From: Colias croceus
Taxonomy: Eukaryota; Arthropoda; Insecta; Lepidoptera; Pieridae
Direction: 5' to 3'
Assembly: GCF_905220415.1 (NCBI RefSeq)
Contig: NC_059548.1
Span: forward strand, 9,054,501 to 9,118,500
DNA length: 64,000 bases
The position numbers and the translations under genes were made by a program. Under the pieces are notes generated by a model. That model was given only the letters and a program-made list of their open reading frames with translations. It did not search any database and was not told the DNA's origin. Shown here piece by piece: positions 1 through 10,610 of the stretch. Each line of letters starts with the position of its first letter. Position 1 is the stretch's first letter.

Positions 1-54
1 TGTATAATATTATTTTCACTGATTTTATTGTTAATTTACGTAAAAAAATAATGA

Positions 55-165
55 CTAGCTGCGCTCCGCGGTTTCACCCGCATGGCTCCGCTCCTGTTGG
101 TCTTAGCGTGATGATATACCTAGACCTATAGCCTTCCTCGATGTATGGTCTATTTAACAAACTTT
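55..165 (-). mobile_element. Short Helitron, type A, truncated
   Basis: Minus-oriented CTAG end with CTCCGCGGTTTCACCCGC; the 5' half is missing. Confidence 0.75.
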
Positions 166-747
166 ATAATATTATAGATTTTACAATAATAAATTATTCC
201 TAAACTCTTATAATAAGAGAATAGTGACGTCTTAGCACCTGCAATACATTTAAATCATTAATTATGATTTAATAAAAAGAACAATGAAACATTAAATACG
301 AAAATGGAGGAAAAACAATAAAATTTTACAAATAAATCACCATTGAATATAACTCTATTGAGTTATTGACGTAAATTTATTGTGAAACAAAGATCTCAAC
401 TCAAAGAAGAACCTTTAAAAATGTTCTAGAAACAGTTTAAACTAATTTCAGTAGATATTAATTAAAGAAATAAAAGGGATCTGCAAGAAATTAAATTATA
501 TAGAGTATAGACCTGCCTACATAAATATGTACCTAATATAATATTATGTGATTATATCTATACAAATCATAAAAAAGGTAATATATGAATTCACTAATCC
601 TGATCAACGATTTCCATAATTATTTAACGTAAATACATGATTCCTGTGTGCTGCTATAATATATTATCTACCACGAGCGGAGCATCGAAATTAATTTACA
701 AAATAATAATAAAGCCTGGCTAGTTTAAATTGTAATATCTTTTACAG

Positions 748-917
748 GATTAGTAACAACAACGCGTGTGACCCACGCCTCTCCCGCGGGAATGTACGCA
801 CATAGCTCGGAGAGAAACTGGGAGTCAGATGCTGATGTGCCTGATGATTGTCTGTCCCTGGGCTGCCGGGATATCGCATATCAACTGGTTATGAACAACC
901 CTGGACGGCAGTTTAAG
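748..917 (+). CDS. ALP gene 1 exon a
   Basis: Acceptor tttacag before 748, donor gtaaga at 918. It enters with one base carried over and leaves in phase 0. It encodes GLVTTTRVTHASPAG and the SDADVPDD stretch, with the His and Ser that line the Mg site in the family. It matches exon 5 of the second gene. Confidence 0.92.
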
Positions 918-3900
918 GTAAGAGGTAGATGTTATTCTGTCCTAGTGGTCAACTGGTCTGGTGGGTCACTTGATCTAAAGCGACCAACACCGTCCATGAA
1001 TATTTGCAGAAGTAATGTATCTGCAAATAGTGTTGCACTCTTATTGAAATTAAGAGAATGGTGAAAGAATTAACGACAGGAACTGGGAAGGGGGAGGAAA
1101 AGTACACAGGCCTCTGATATTAATGATGTTGATGTAATCTTTGGGAGATTAATTTAATAAATTTTACTAGATGTGTCTCGTTATTAGTAATCGTAGGAGA
1201 CCATTAATATATTTTTTGGAGTTGTTAATTCTTTACAATTACTTTACAAAATATTACATGCTATGAAATTAAATGTTTCGCATTTGCTTCGATGACGCTA
1301 TATCGAACGTGCGAAAAGCGGCATTCAATGAGCAATGAATATAATACGTTTATCTCAACGTCATCTTCAATTAGTTCCGAATTTCATTACCTTCTAAACA
1401 ATGACACATCAGTTAAATAGTATGTAAATCGGATACTTTACGGTGTGACGGTGTTCGCGACTTCACGGCACATTATCGAGATATTACTACCTGATGCAAG
1501 CAAGGCCGTTGATAGTAAGCGTTTTAAACTGAACAGTTTACCCTTGTCCTGAAATTTCTTTTCCAAGTATCAGAAGGCATAAAATATTTAATTGAGATAT
1601 TATTTTAACTTATATCAATATAATAATTATAAATTATATTAACTACATTAATCGTGAGTCTATTTTTGCGAATATAGACCAGTCTGTCTTCTTTTGCCAA
1701 ATAGTTACAATATCGATTAATTTTTATTCATTCTGTCAGAAATGGTTCGAACAGTAGACTACTTTGGAAACAATTGTTTCAGTTTATTTCTTTTTAAATA
1801 CGAAATATCTATAAATATTAAAACAGCTGCATATCTTCTTCTTAATATATAAAAATCAATGCCACTTTTCGTTGTAATTCCATAACTCGAGAACGGCTGA
1901 ACCGATTTCGATAATTCTTTTTTTATTATATTCCTTGAAGTACGAGGATGGTTCTTATGTAGAGAAAACGTTAATATGTACCACGGGCGAAGCCGGGGCG
2001 GACCGCTAGTATTTTAATATATGCGCACTTGGAACAATACATCAACCTTCATTTAAACTTTACTACAATGTTATTGTATTTATGACAAGTACCTCTACCT
2101 ACATGCTTTCAATTTATTTCAAGTGGGTATAGAAATCGCGAACAAATTCGTCTAAATAAGATCAATGTAAATTGATTGTGAACATTCAAAAATCTTAATT
2201 TTAATATCATTTAAATTCATATTTCTACCTGCAATTTTAAACATTCATTTTTCATATTGTATCGATAAATGTTGTTGCAATACTTAGTTATTGTAAAATA
2301 AAACAATTTTAATTGAACAATACATTTTAAAAACAAGTGTTTACTTAATTAAAAATAAAAAGTTTATAGTGAACCTAGTAAAGCCACATAGCAATCACGC
2401 AAGTATTTTTCTAAATATGTCTCTATTTCCAGGTAATACTGGGTGGTGGTAGGCGGGAATTACTACCAAACATCACATCACCTCTTACCAACAACACAGG
2501 CAGACGGAACGACGGCCTCGACCTAACAGACATGTGGCATGTAGATAAGATGGAGAAGAATGCCAGCCACCAGTATGTTACAGATAGGAATGAACTTATG
2601 AAGGTAATTATGGTTTTCATACTGAATATTAAGTCATGTACGAAAAGAAAAAGTTGATGAACAATCAGGATCTTTCGATTTACTTCAAGAAAGCAAATGC
2701 TTCACTTAATAGTTGTAAAGCTAAAAATACATCTATAAGTGGAGTCAGAAATGCCAAAATAACTTTGAACCGAAAAAAGGATTGAAATATTGGATTTGTG
2801 GTGTGAATAAAAATCATCAGATCTCAGTGATACCTATTTATTTCTGCAGTCCAGTAGTCGAACCATAGTTTACACGCTAGGCATGATAATAATTTAAATC
2901 GTTTTTTTCCAGGTGTTCAATTCCGATGACCTCCCAGAATACCTCCTAGGTCTATTCCAGAATGACCACATGGACTACCATCTGAAGGCTTCTAACCAGC
3001 CCACCTTGGAGGAAATGGTCGAAGTGGCCATCAAAATGTTGAGCAGAAGCGAGAAAGGATATTTCCTCTTTGTTGAAGGTCTGTTGATTCAGATAATATA
3101 ACTTATAGGTTATAAAATTATGTTTAATATTCTTCGCACGATGACAATTTTCACGTTCGTAGCGTTTACAATGGCTTATTGACTATTTCAAAGAATTTAT
3201 TTTCCGCATCACAGTAGTATTTCAAAGCCAGTACCATTGTTTGAAAAGATATTGCTTCGCTCATTATGTGTAAAAAAATAGGAAATACTGATAATGCACA
3301 AACACAGCCAAGTCACTTATCTATAAAATGAGTTCTCTGTCGAAACAAGTTCTTAGTATTTCTTATGTTTAACGTAAAAAAATATATAATTACAAGTACC
3401 TACTGTGGAGAAGGAAGCACTTTAATTTATTCATTACCAATGCTTGTTATCTTTTCTTTTATCATTTTCCCCAAACCAATATGCTAAACTGCAGATTGAT
3501 GTAATGTATCATTACTTTCTGTCCTTGTTCTTGTGTTCATTTGAAATCAAGTGCTATACCGAAAACTTCTCTTCATCACTCATACTCCATTAACATTTGC
3601 ATGTATATTAAGATGCATACTAATAAATAAATGGTAACTATTTCAGGTGGTAGAATAGATCATGCCCACCACGACAGCTATGCCCACCTTGCCTTAGATG
3701 AAACAGTGGAATACAGCAAAGCTGTCAAAAAGGCCCGAGACATGACCAATGATCAGGAAACTCTCATAGTAGTCAGTTCTGATCACGCTCATACAATGAC
3801 AGTAGCAGGGTATCCTTCAAGGGGTAATGATATCCTCGGTGTAGTGGATACAGCAAGCGGTCAGGATGGAAAACCGTATACCACTATTAGTTATGCGAAT

Positions 3901-4854
3901 GGCAAAGCCACTTCGATCAATGAGAATGGACGAGTTGACGTCACTTTGCATAGCGAGTTCTCTAATCGTAAGTATATGAACGTAACAATTAATAAAATAA
4001 AAATAATTTAATTGTATAACAAGGTTCTAAAATAGGTTAACCAATTTCTATGTTGTTAGTTAACTTTTTAAAATCCCAAAAAAACACTCAAGTGATAAAT
4101 ATTACGCATAGATTTTTTTACTTTGGTCTTTTTTTAATGATACTTACAATGCTCATTTTCACATATTTACTGCACCAATACGAGAATATTATATTATATT
4201 ATACTTTAATACAAAAACTGAAATATTCTGAAGTAACAAAAATCCCATTACTTTACAATAATTTGACTGGCCGGTTGGCTTGGTTGGTAGTGGAATTGCC
4301 TTCCAAGCCAGAGGTCGTGGGTTCGATCCCCACCCGGGGCAAATATTTGTGTGATGAACAAATAATGTTTGCTCTGTGTCTGGGTGTTAATTATCTATAT
4401 AAGTATTTATTTAAAATTATATATGTATGTTTATCAGCTATCTGGTTTCCATAACACAAGCGAAAACTTAGTATGGGATCAGATCGTGCCGTGTGTGAAA
4501 ATTGTCCCGAAAATATTTATTTATATAATTATTTATTTATAATACCTTACCTCTCCAGGTGCACTCGACTACTCCTACCCCAGCCTCGTCCCGCTCGAAT
4601 CAGAAACCCACGGTGGGGAGGACGTCGCGGTGTTCGCACTCGGCCCCTGGCAGCACCTCTTCACATCCAGCTACGAACAATCCGTCGTCCCGCACCTCAT
4701 GGCCTACGCCATGTGCCTTACAGACGACAAACACGAGAACTGCAAACCGAAGTCCAGGCATAGAACGTTCTGGACCTCCAGTGGTACAACCCACAAACCA
4801 GAGTATTATATTATGTTAACTTGTGCTGTGATAGCTGGCTGTGTTAGGTATTAA
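748..4854 (+). CDS. Alp: Alkaline phosphatase gene 1, 3' part (membrane-bound type)
   Basis: Last five coding exons of an alkaline phosphatase (phosphomonoester hydrolysis, two Zn and one Mg): 748-917, 2433-2603, 2913-3078, 3647-3967 and 4559-4854. Every junction is GT..AG and all phases agree, giving 374 aa plus stop. The first base of the opening Gly codon, the signal peptide and the GDG and DSA motifs lie left of the window. Visible family motifs are VTTTRVTHASPAG, VEGGRIDHAHH (metal ligands Glu, Asp, His), SSDHAHTMT (Asp-His pair) and THGGEDVAVF (Zn-binding His). The C-terminus ends in a short hydrophobic stretch after a Ser/Thr-rich region, as in GPI-anchored ALPs of the midgut brush border. 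A second ALP lies 5.7 kb downstream in the same orientation. The family call is firm; the GPI anchor is inferred. Confidence 0.93.
1834..2009 (+). mobile_element. Short Helitron, type B
   Basis: TC start and ACCACGGGCGAAGCCGGGGC with CTAG end, A/T-flanked, in the first in-window ALP gene 1 intron. Confidence 0.8.
2433..2603 (+). CDS. ALP gene 1 exon b
   Basis: 57 codons, phase 0 at both ends, acceptor ttccag and donor gtaatt. It starts VILGGGRREL, the Gly-rich ALP segment. Together with the next exon it corresponds to the single exon 6 of the second gene, so the intron after 2603 is present only here. Confidence 0.92.
2913..3078 (+). CDS. ALP gene 1 exon c
   Basis: It starts VFNSDDLPEY after acceptor tttccag and ends FLFVEG, with the split Gly codon shared with the next exon. 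The donor gtctgt at 3079 is weak by consensus but is the only one that keeps the VEGGRID motif intact. Confidence 0.9.
3647..3967 (+). CDS. ALP gene 1 exon d
   Basis: It encodes GGRIDHAHH, the SSDHAHTMT metal-binding segment and the YTTISYANG segment without interruption. In the second gene the same region is divided into exons 7 and 8. The donor is gtaagt at 3968. Confidence 0.92.
4265..4526 (+). mobile_element. tRNA-derived SINE family 1, copy in ALP gene 1 intron
   Basis: The head keeps Pol III box A (TTGGCTTGGTTGGTAGTGG) and box B (GGGTTCGATCCCC) and the body matches two other copies. It lies in the last ALP gene 1 intron, in the sense direction, just before the terminal exon. It is not a functional tRNA gene: the SINE body follows directly. 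Confidence 0.85.
4559..4854 (+). CDS. ALP gene 1 terminal exon e
   Basis: Acceptor ctctccag, then ALDYSYPSLVPLE, THGGEDVAVF (Zn-binding His) and a C-terminus with an apolar run (IMLTCAVIAGCV) just before the stop at 4852-4854. This is the expected layout of a GPI-attachment signal. AATAAA-like hexamers occur around 5150 and 5190, but none can be assigned as the polyadenylation signal. Confidence 0.9.
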
Positions 4855-5611
4855 ATAGGTTAGGAATGGCGGCAGAGTTACTTAAATTTGAGGGAATAAG
4901 CAGAGGTTAGGAAAACGAATTTATCAATAATTACAATTTTGCAGTACATAGATAGAGTTTTGTAGAAACGAGCCGTCTCAAGTTGTTGAAATAGATTGTT
5001 GTTATGTTTTTATTATGCATCTCAATCCTAAATCAGTTGACACAAATTAATTTTAAGTAGTTTTATGGGTGACTATTGCATTTAGATAATACGTGATCCC
5101 AATCTTTAATTTATGATATAAACTGAAAACATAAAATACACTGCTTTCATCAAATAAATTTTAATGTTCCTACAGAAAAAATATGTGCAAATAAAACTAA
5201 ACAGTAAATAGCTATTATTTTTTTCAGGAGTACTAATTTTTCTAAAAATTATAATTAAAGTCTTCATAAAAATAAATGCAATGTACAATAATTATGACTA
5301 TTAATTTCTTTTGTTAAATATTAAATTGTTGTAGTACATCAAATACGTAGTGTAGCAAAGTTATAATATAGAAAAAACTTTGCACTAAGTGCATAATTTA
5401 CCTAAGTATTAAAATAATTAATAATGAATATTAGATGTAATTAAGTAAGTAATTGTTGATCAAATATCAATCTGTATCAGTACAAGTATTTATTTTTTCT
5501 ATTACTTTTACTTACCATACTTTACCTAGAAGTTCTTACTCGAAAATTTTCTTTTTTCATCTATTAATTACCTTCCACTTCTTCCATTTCTCTTTTGACA
5601 TATTTCTTATT

Positions 5612-6119
5612 TATAGTAGAGCCATTTTAATAGGCAACATTTGACAGTTCAACAAAATTCAACAACGTAACTTAGTAACGACGACATAGAATAACATGAT
5701 ATTTCGTTTTGTTAGAACTGCACATTTGCTTAACTTTTTTCAATTACGATTACATATTTATAATAATATTGACCGATACAAGTTATTTTAAGATTTCATT
5801 TTACTGATAAACCATCCTAAACATAATAAACAATTTCTGAATTTAAGAACTGACGTCGCTACAATTTTGTGTCAATAAACCTTTTTTCTTTTTAAATGCT
5901 AGAGACGTTACTCTAAAAATTGAAATCTGACATCTAGAATCGAAAGCATTGATTACTTGTGAATAAAAATCATCATCATAAATTAATAAATTCGATTGAC
6001 AAATGTTTCAAATCCGTATCGATTAATACACTTTAATCGATGTTTTTAAGCAGGTTACCTCTCTTCGAAGATAAAATTGATAGACGTCAAATGTTGCCTA
6101 TTAAATTGGCTCGACTATA
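5612..6119. mobile_element. 505-bp MITE, copy 1
   Basis: Ends TATAGTAGAGCC and GGCTCGACTATA form an imperfect inverted repeat that extends through AATAGGCAACATTTGAC. The copy at 30221-30725 matches along its whole length with scattered changes. A TA or TATA target fits mariner-type insertion. It lies in the spacer between the two ALP genes. Confidence 0.8.
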
Positions 6120-7087
6120 ATTTAATTGCGATTTAGATAATTAAAGCCGTTTAATCGAACGATTCCGGAACAATTTAAACATGATTATTGTTTATGTCTT
6201 CTTTTTCGTATTTTATTTTATGCCAGTCCTTGCGATCACGTTCGATCACCAAAAAGGTTGTAATAACTGGCCAAAGAAAAAAATCAAATGAAATTAATAA
6301 ATAGCCAGACAAAGCAAATAATGTTTTATTTGTGTTTTTAGTTACAAATTTTAATTAATTGTAAGCATTTTTTATACAAGTGCCATTCAATTAATATTTT
6401 TATAATTACAAATTAATAAAAATATACATGCATACCTACTGTTATTATAGATTAAAACAATGATGGATATTATCTTAAGTAGCGAAAATTGTTGTTACTG
6501 CAGTGAAAAAAAAAATGTAAAAAGACGAGGGATTATAAGTTTTTTTCTATTGTTTTGACAAAACAAATCAGCTAGATGATATTGTAATATGAAGAATGTT
6601 GCCTGAGCCATTGTTATGGAAACGTAATATTTATGTACATAACAAATTTCATTCATTTTAAGTACAAAATATCATAGAAAAGAAATATTTTTAAATTTAT
6701 ATTCAGTTAAATATTTTATTTTAATTATAGTTATCATTGTGTTATTTTTATTCATGTATTGTGTTTTATTTAATAGTTGATAGTTCCTTATATGAATATT
6801 ATCGAATTTTAATGTACGAATTATTTCATGCAATTAATTGTGAATAAATGAATTTATTAATAATTGTAGGTGCCTTATGACTAATATTTAGACCATGGAA
6901 ATACTAATAAATTATTTTGACTTATATTGTGTTTCAGTGCTTTCCTTTCTTTTCTTTCATGTAATTTTATTGTATGAGAAAAAGAAATGCTTTGGTAGGT
7001 AGGTAGTATTTAAGCATTGTCATTGAGAAGTTATGAATACAAACTCAAACTCAAACCATCTAACTGTATGACAAGGATTTATTATAA

Positions 7088-7287
7088 TCTATACTAATAT
7101 TATAAAGCTGAAGAGTTTGTTTGTTTGTTTCTTTGAACGCGCTTATCTCGGGAACTACTGGTCCGATTTGAAAAATTCTTTCAGTTTTAGATAGCCCATT
7201 TATCGAGGAAGGTTATAGGCTATAATACCATCACGCTACGACCGACAGGAGTGGAGCCACGGGGGTGAAACCGCGCGGAACAGCTAG
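7088..7287 (+). mobile_element. Short Helitron, type A, full length
   Basis: TCTATACTAATATTATAAAG start, GGTGAAACCGCGCGGAACAG end, CTAG, flanked by A and T. The GTTT microsatellite near the 5' end is typical of this type. Confidence 0.88.
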
Positions 7288-7555
7288 TCGTAAATAATAA
7301 TTATCCTGGATATAAAAAACATCATGTAATCAATATATTACATATTATTATTATTAATCAGAAAGGCATTACAAAAATGGCTGATTTTTGTCACCGAACT
7401 AGCATACGAAGGAAGAAAAATAAACTAAGAAATATATCAAAGAAAGAATGGTTTAGAAGTTAGAACTCATTAGTCATAAATAATGTTCTTGATCAGAATA
7501 AGATAATACCAGCGTCAAAAAAGGCGCTAAAGACGAAAGAATATAGATACCTACC

Positions 7556-7599
7556 CATAGAAATCTAAATAATAGTGTCTTGTTATTTAGATTTCTATG
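7556..7599. repeat. Perfect 17-bp hairpin
   Basis: CATAGAAATCTAAATAA pairs exactly with its complement after a 10-base loop, with CTACC motifs on both sides. The stem is too short for a standard pre-miRNA. Confidence 0.6.
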
Positions 7600-7686
7600 T
7601 ACCTACCTACCACATCTTTCCTTCCGTGTCAAACAGTACATAAAGCTTACGTGACTGTTCATACATAACACAATTTTATAGTAATA

Positions 7687-7920
7687 CTAGGTTTACGCCC
7701 GCGGCTTCGCCCGCGCAGTCAAAGAAAAACCCGCATAGTTCCCGTTCCCGTGGGATTTTCGGGATTGCGTCATTCTCCCGGGATAAAAAGTAGCCTATGT
7801 CTTTTCTCGGGTATCAAAATATCATACCAAATTTCATGAAAATTGGTTCAGTAGCTTAGGCGTGATTGAGTAACAGACAGACAGACAGAGTTACTTTCGC
7901 ATTTATAATATTAGTATGGA
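7687..7920 (-). mobile_element. Short Helitron, type C
   Basis: CTAG then CGCCCGCGGCTTCGCCCGCG, a GACA-type microsatellite, and TCCATACTAATATTATAAA as start, read on the minus strand. Confidence 0.88.
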
Positions 7921-8471
7921 TAATAAACATTTTATTACGTATGTTAATAAATAGGGAATCTCCCACCTTATTCATATGGTTTTTCTCTGGAACTACAATC
8001 ATACCCAAGGAAAAGTGTCACTCACAAATCCCTATTTTGCTTGTTATATTGGACAATAATTAAAAAAAATTAAAGTACCTATTATAATCCGTTCAGCAGA
8101 TCTGGAGTTATTCTGGTGTTACTACAACGACTTTAATTTATAAAATTCAGGGAACTATTGTTATACGTAGGATTTTATAGTAGTTCTGATATGAGGAATG
8201 TTTACATTTTGTTGCATTGCATTTAACTAGAAAAAAGTAATTTATAAGATTTTAAGAAAAATACTTCTTTGTTATCTACTTCTACATTCAAATATATTAT
8301 AATATAAGAATAAGGAGAATAAAATAGATTATCTCTCTTAAAGACGTGTGGTTTAAAAGTTCAAATTACTATAATTTGCAACGAAGTTTTAACAGAGATA
8401 CCTAGTAGTAGATATCAGCTCTGGTAAATGATCTAATACTGGAATGGATTTATAGCAAAATATAATACAAA

Positions 8472-8693
8472 TCCATACTAATATTATAAATGCGAAAGTA
8501 ACTCTGTCTGTCTGTCTGTCTGTTACTCAATCACGCCCTAACTACTGAACCAATTTGCATGAAATTTGGTATAGAGATATTTTGATACCCGAGAAAGGAC
8601 ATAGGATAGGTTTTATCCCGGAAATCCCACGGGAACGGGAACTATGCGGGTTTTTCTTTGACTGCGCGGGCGATGCCGCGGGTGGAAAGCTAG
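8472..8693 (+). mobile_element. Short Helitron, type C
   Basis: Same type as 7687 in the opposite direction, with CTGT microsatellite and GGAAAGCTAG end. Confidence 0.88.
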
Positions 8694-8843
8694 TGATAAA
8701 TAAATACGGACATTATTCAATTACAATTATTTACAAAATACCGTTTATAACATATATAGGGATATATTATAGGGTTATTCTTATTCGTTGCGTTATCCTT
8801 ATGTATAGGACTTTTTTACACATAATATAATATTTTGTACTAG

Positions 8844-9008
8844 GTATCTCCCCGGTTAGTTGTTTGTTACACTTTCACGCAAATACTACTGAACCGATTA
8901 CAATGAAATTTAGCACACATATAGGGGTAACTTCGATTGACACATGGGATAGGTTTTATCCCGGTTTTTTCTTTGAAAACGCGGGCGAAACCGCGGGCAG
9001 AAAGCTAG
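8844..9008 (+). mobile_element. Short Helitron, type C, 5'-truncated
   Basis: It lacks the TC start and part of the middle but keeps ACTACTGAACCGATTACAAT and GCGGGCGAAACCGCGGGCAG with CTAG. Confidence 0.75.
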
Positions 9009-9808
9009 TACCGTATATAAATATTTATTTTTTCGCTATAATATTATGTTCATTTCTTTGTGTTTTTAAATATAGGTTCATGGATCCTGAATTGGTTATA
9101 TTCTTTAAAAGTAATGGCAGTTTGAACTTTACGGGCGGTTTTTCCATTCGCTGATATTTAACACTTTTAACTTTTATATTCAATGTCATATAACATTATT
9201 CTTTTTAACCGACTTCATAAAAATAAGACGGTTCTACGTTCGTCTGTACGTATAGATGTAGATACTTAAGACTATAGCTATAATATATAATTTTTGTGTA
9301 TATTTCTCGATATTTTTAGCTGACATATTTTATACACAAAATGGTTTCAGCTTTGTTCAGAAGTTTAAAAAACTGTCTTTCAGTCGATCACATAAACAAA
9401 CATAAATAAAGGGTGTATTATTATAGAAACTGTGTGTGTAGGAATACATTTGAATACGTAGGTCTGTGACATTATCATGTATAATGTATTCACCGAAATT
9501 AGTTCAGCAAATTTGTTGAAATAAAAGATTATTATAATTCAGAATTTAAGGAATCTTTCAAAGGTTGGTTCTCAACCGCCAGATTATATTGAAATGGAAT
9601 AAAAATGCATGGAGTTGTTTTGTGCATTTAATAAAAATGTAGCAAAAATATTTTCCTGACAAGGTATAATATTAGCAGTAACTGAACAGATTAAACTACA
9701 CTTTTATAATAATAAAAGTAATGTAGGTATCTTATTCATAGATTCTAAATAAATAATTAGTGGGCTTTTATGGATGATTTATCAAAAAATATGCGGTTTT
9801 TATAATAA

Positions 9809-9960
9809 CTAGCGATCCGCCCCGGCTTCGCCAGTATTTACATAAGATCCATCCTCGTACTTCAAGGAATATAATAAAAAAAGAATTATCGAAATCGGTC
9901 CACCCGTTCACGCGTGATGCCGTGACCGAGGAAAACGGGTTTCATTTTTTTATATATAAT
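9809..9960 (-). mobile_element. Short Helitron, type B
   Basis: Minus copy: CTAGCGATCCGCCCCGGC at the left; the right end is AT-rich and imprecise. Confidence 0.75.
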
Positions 9961-10534
9961 AATTATATAGGTAACAAAATATGAATAAGTAGAGTTTTCC
10001 ACGTATATTATTTTAATGCAAACATTCGAAAACATTACGAGAGAAGTGTTTTAATTTAAATCAAATGAATGATGGCGTGACTAAATTCTCGTTATTTTTA
10101 TGATTTTTAAACATGCATTACTTTGACGGTCCACTTTATTATTTAAACAAAATGTTATCTTTACATATTTTCATTTAACTATAAAATAAATTGATTGGCT
10201 ACCATAATATTATATACAGTTATAGTTTCAAGGATATTCATGTTTAAAAAAACTTAAAACGTACCATCACGTCCACAAACAAATTCTACATAGCTTTGTG
10301 TACATTGTTAGTAAGGTAATTAAAAAACATAATTGTATGTTCAATGACAACTCCATGCGTTTCTCTGTGCCACCGAAATTGCATTATTAAGAGATATGAA
10401 AGAGCAATATGACTAGTATTATGTCGACCGCAGTAGAATAAACTTCTTGTATAATAATTAATTATTTGTTATATTTATGTATTACAGAAAATAATGACAA
10501 ATAAATAAATAAAATTAAAGTTATAGTTAAAGTG

Positions 10535-10610
10535 ATGAAAATGAGGTTTTCTCTGATTTTTGTTTTAATTTTTTGTGCTTACGTAAAATCAAGGAGTGTA
10601 AATAATAAAA
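10535..10610 (+). CDS. ALP gene 2 exon 1 (signal peptide)
   Basis: ATG at 10535 or 10541; the second has purines around it. The exon encodes a Lys/Arg start, a hydrophobic core and CAYVKSRS, a plausible signal-peptidase region. Donor gtaagt follows an AAT-AAT-AAA-A run, phase 1. The match comes from phase and family position, not from a conserved motif. Confidence 0.85.

Larger units (their letters stand above)
4855..10534. other. Spacer between the two ALP genes
   Basis: Holds the 3' flank of gene 1, one 505-bp MITE, five Helitrons and a perfect hairpin. The 350 bp before gene 2 are AT-rich and repeat-free, with no clear TATA/Inr pair; a TATTACAG at 10481 could be the acceptor of a spliced 5' UTR. 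Confidence 0.6.

Noticed and set aside
4265..4340. tRNA-like gene with good box A and box B
   Set aside because: It is the head of a SINE with two other full copies in the window; not a tRNA gene.
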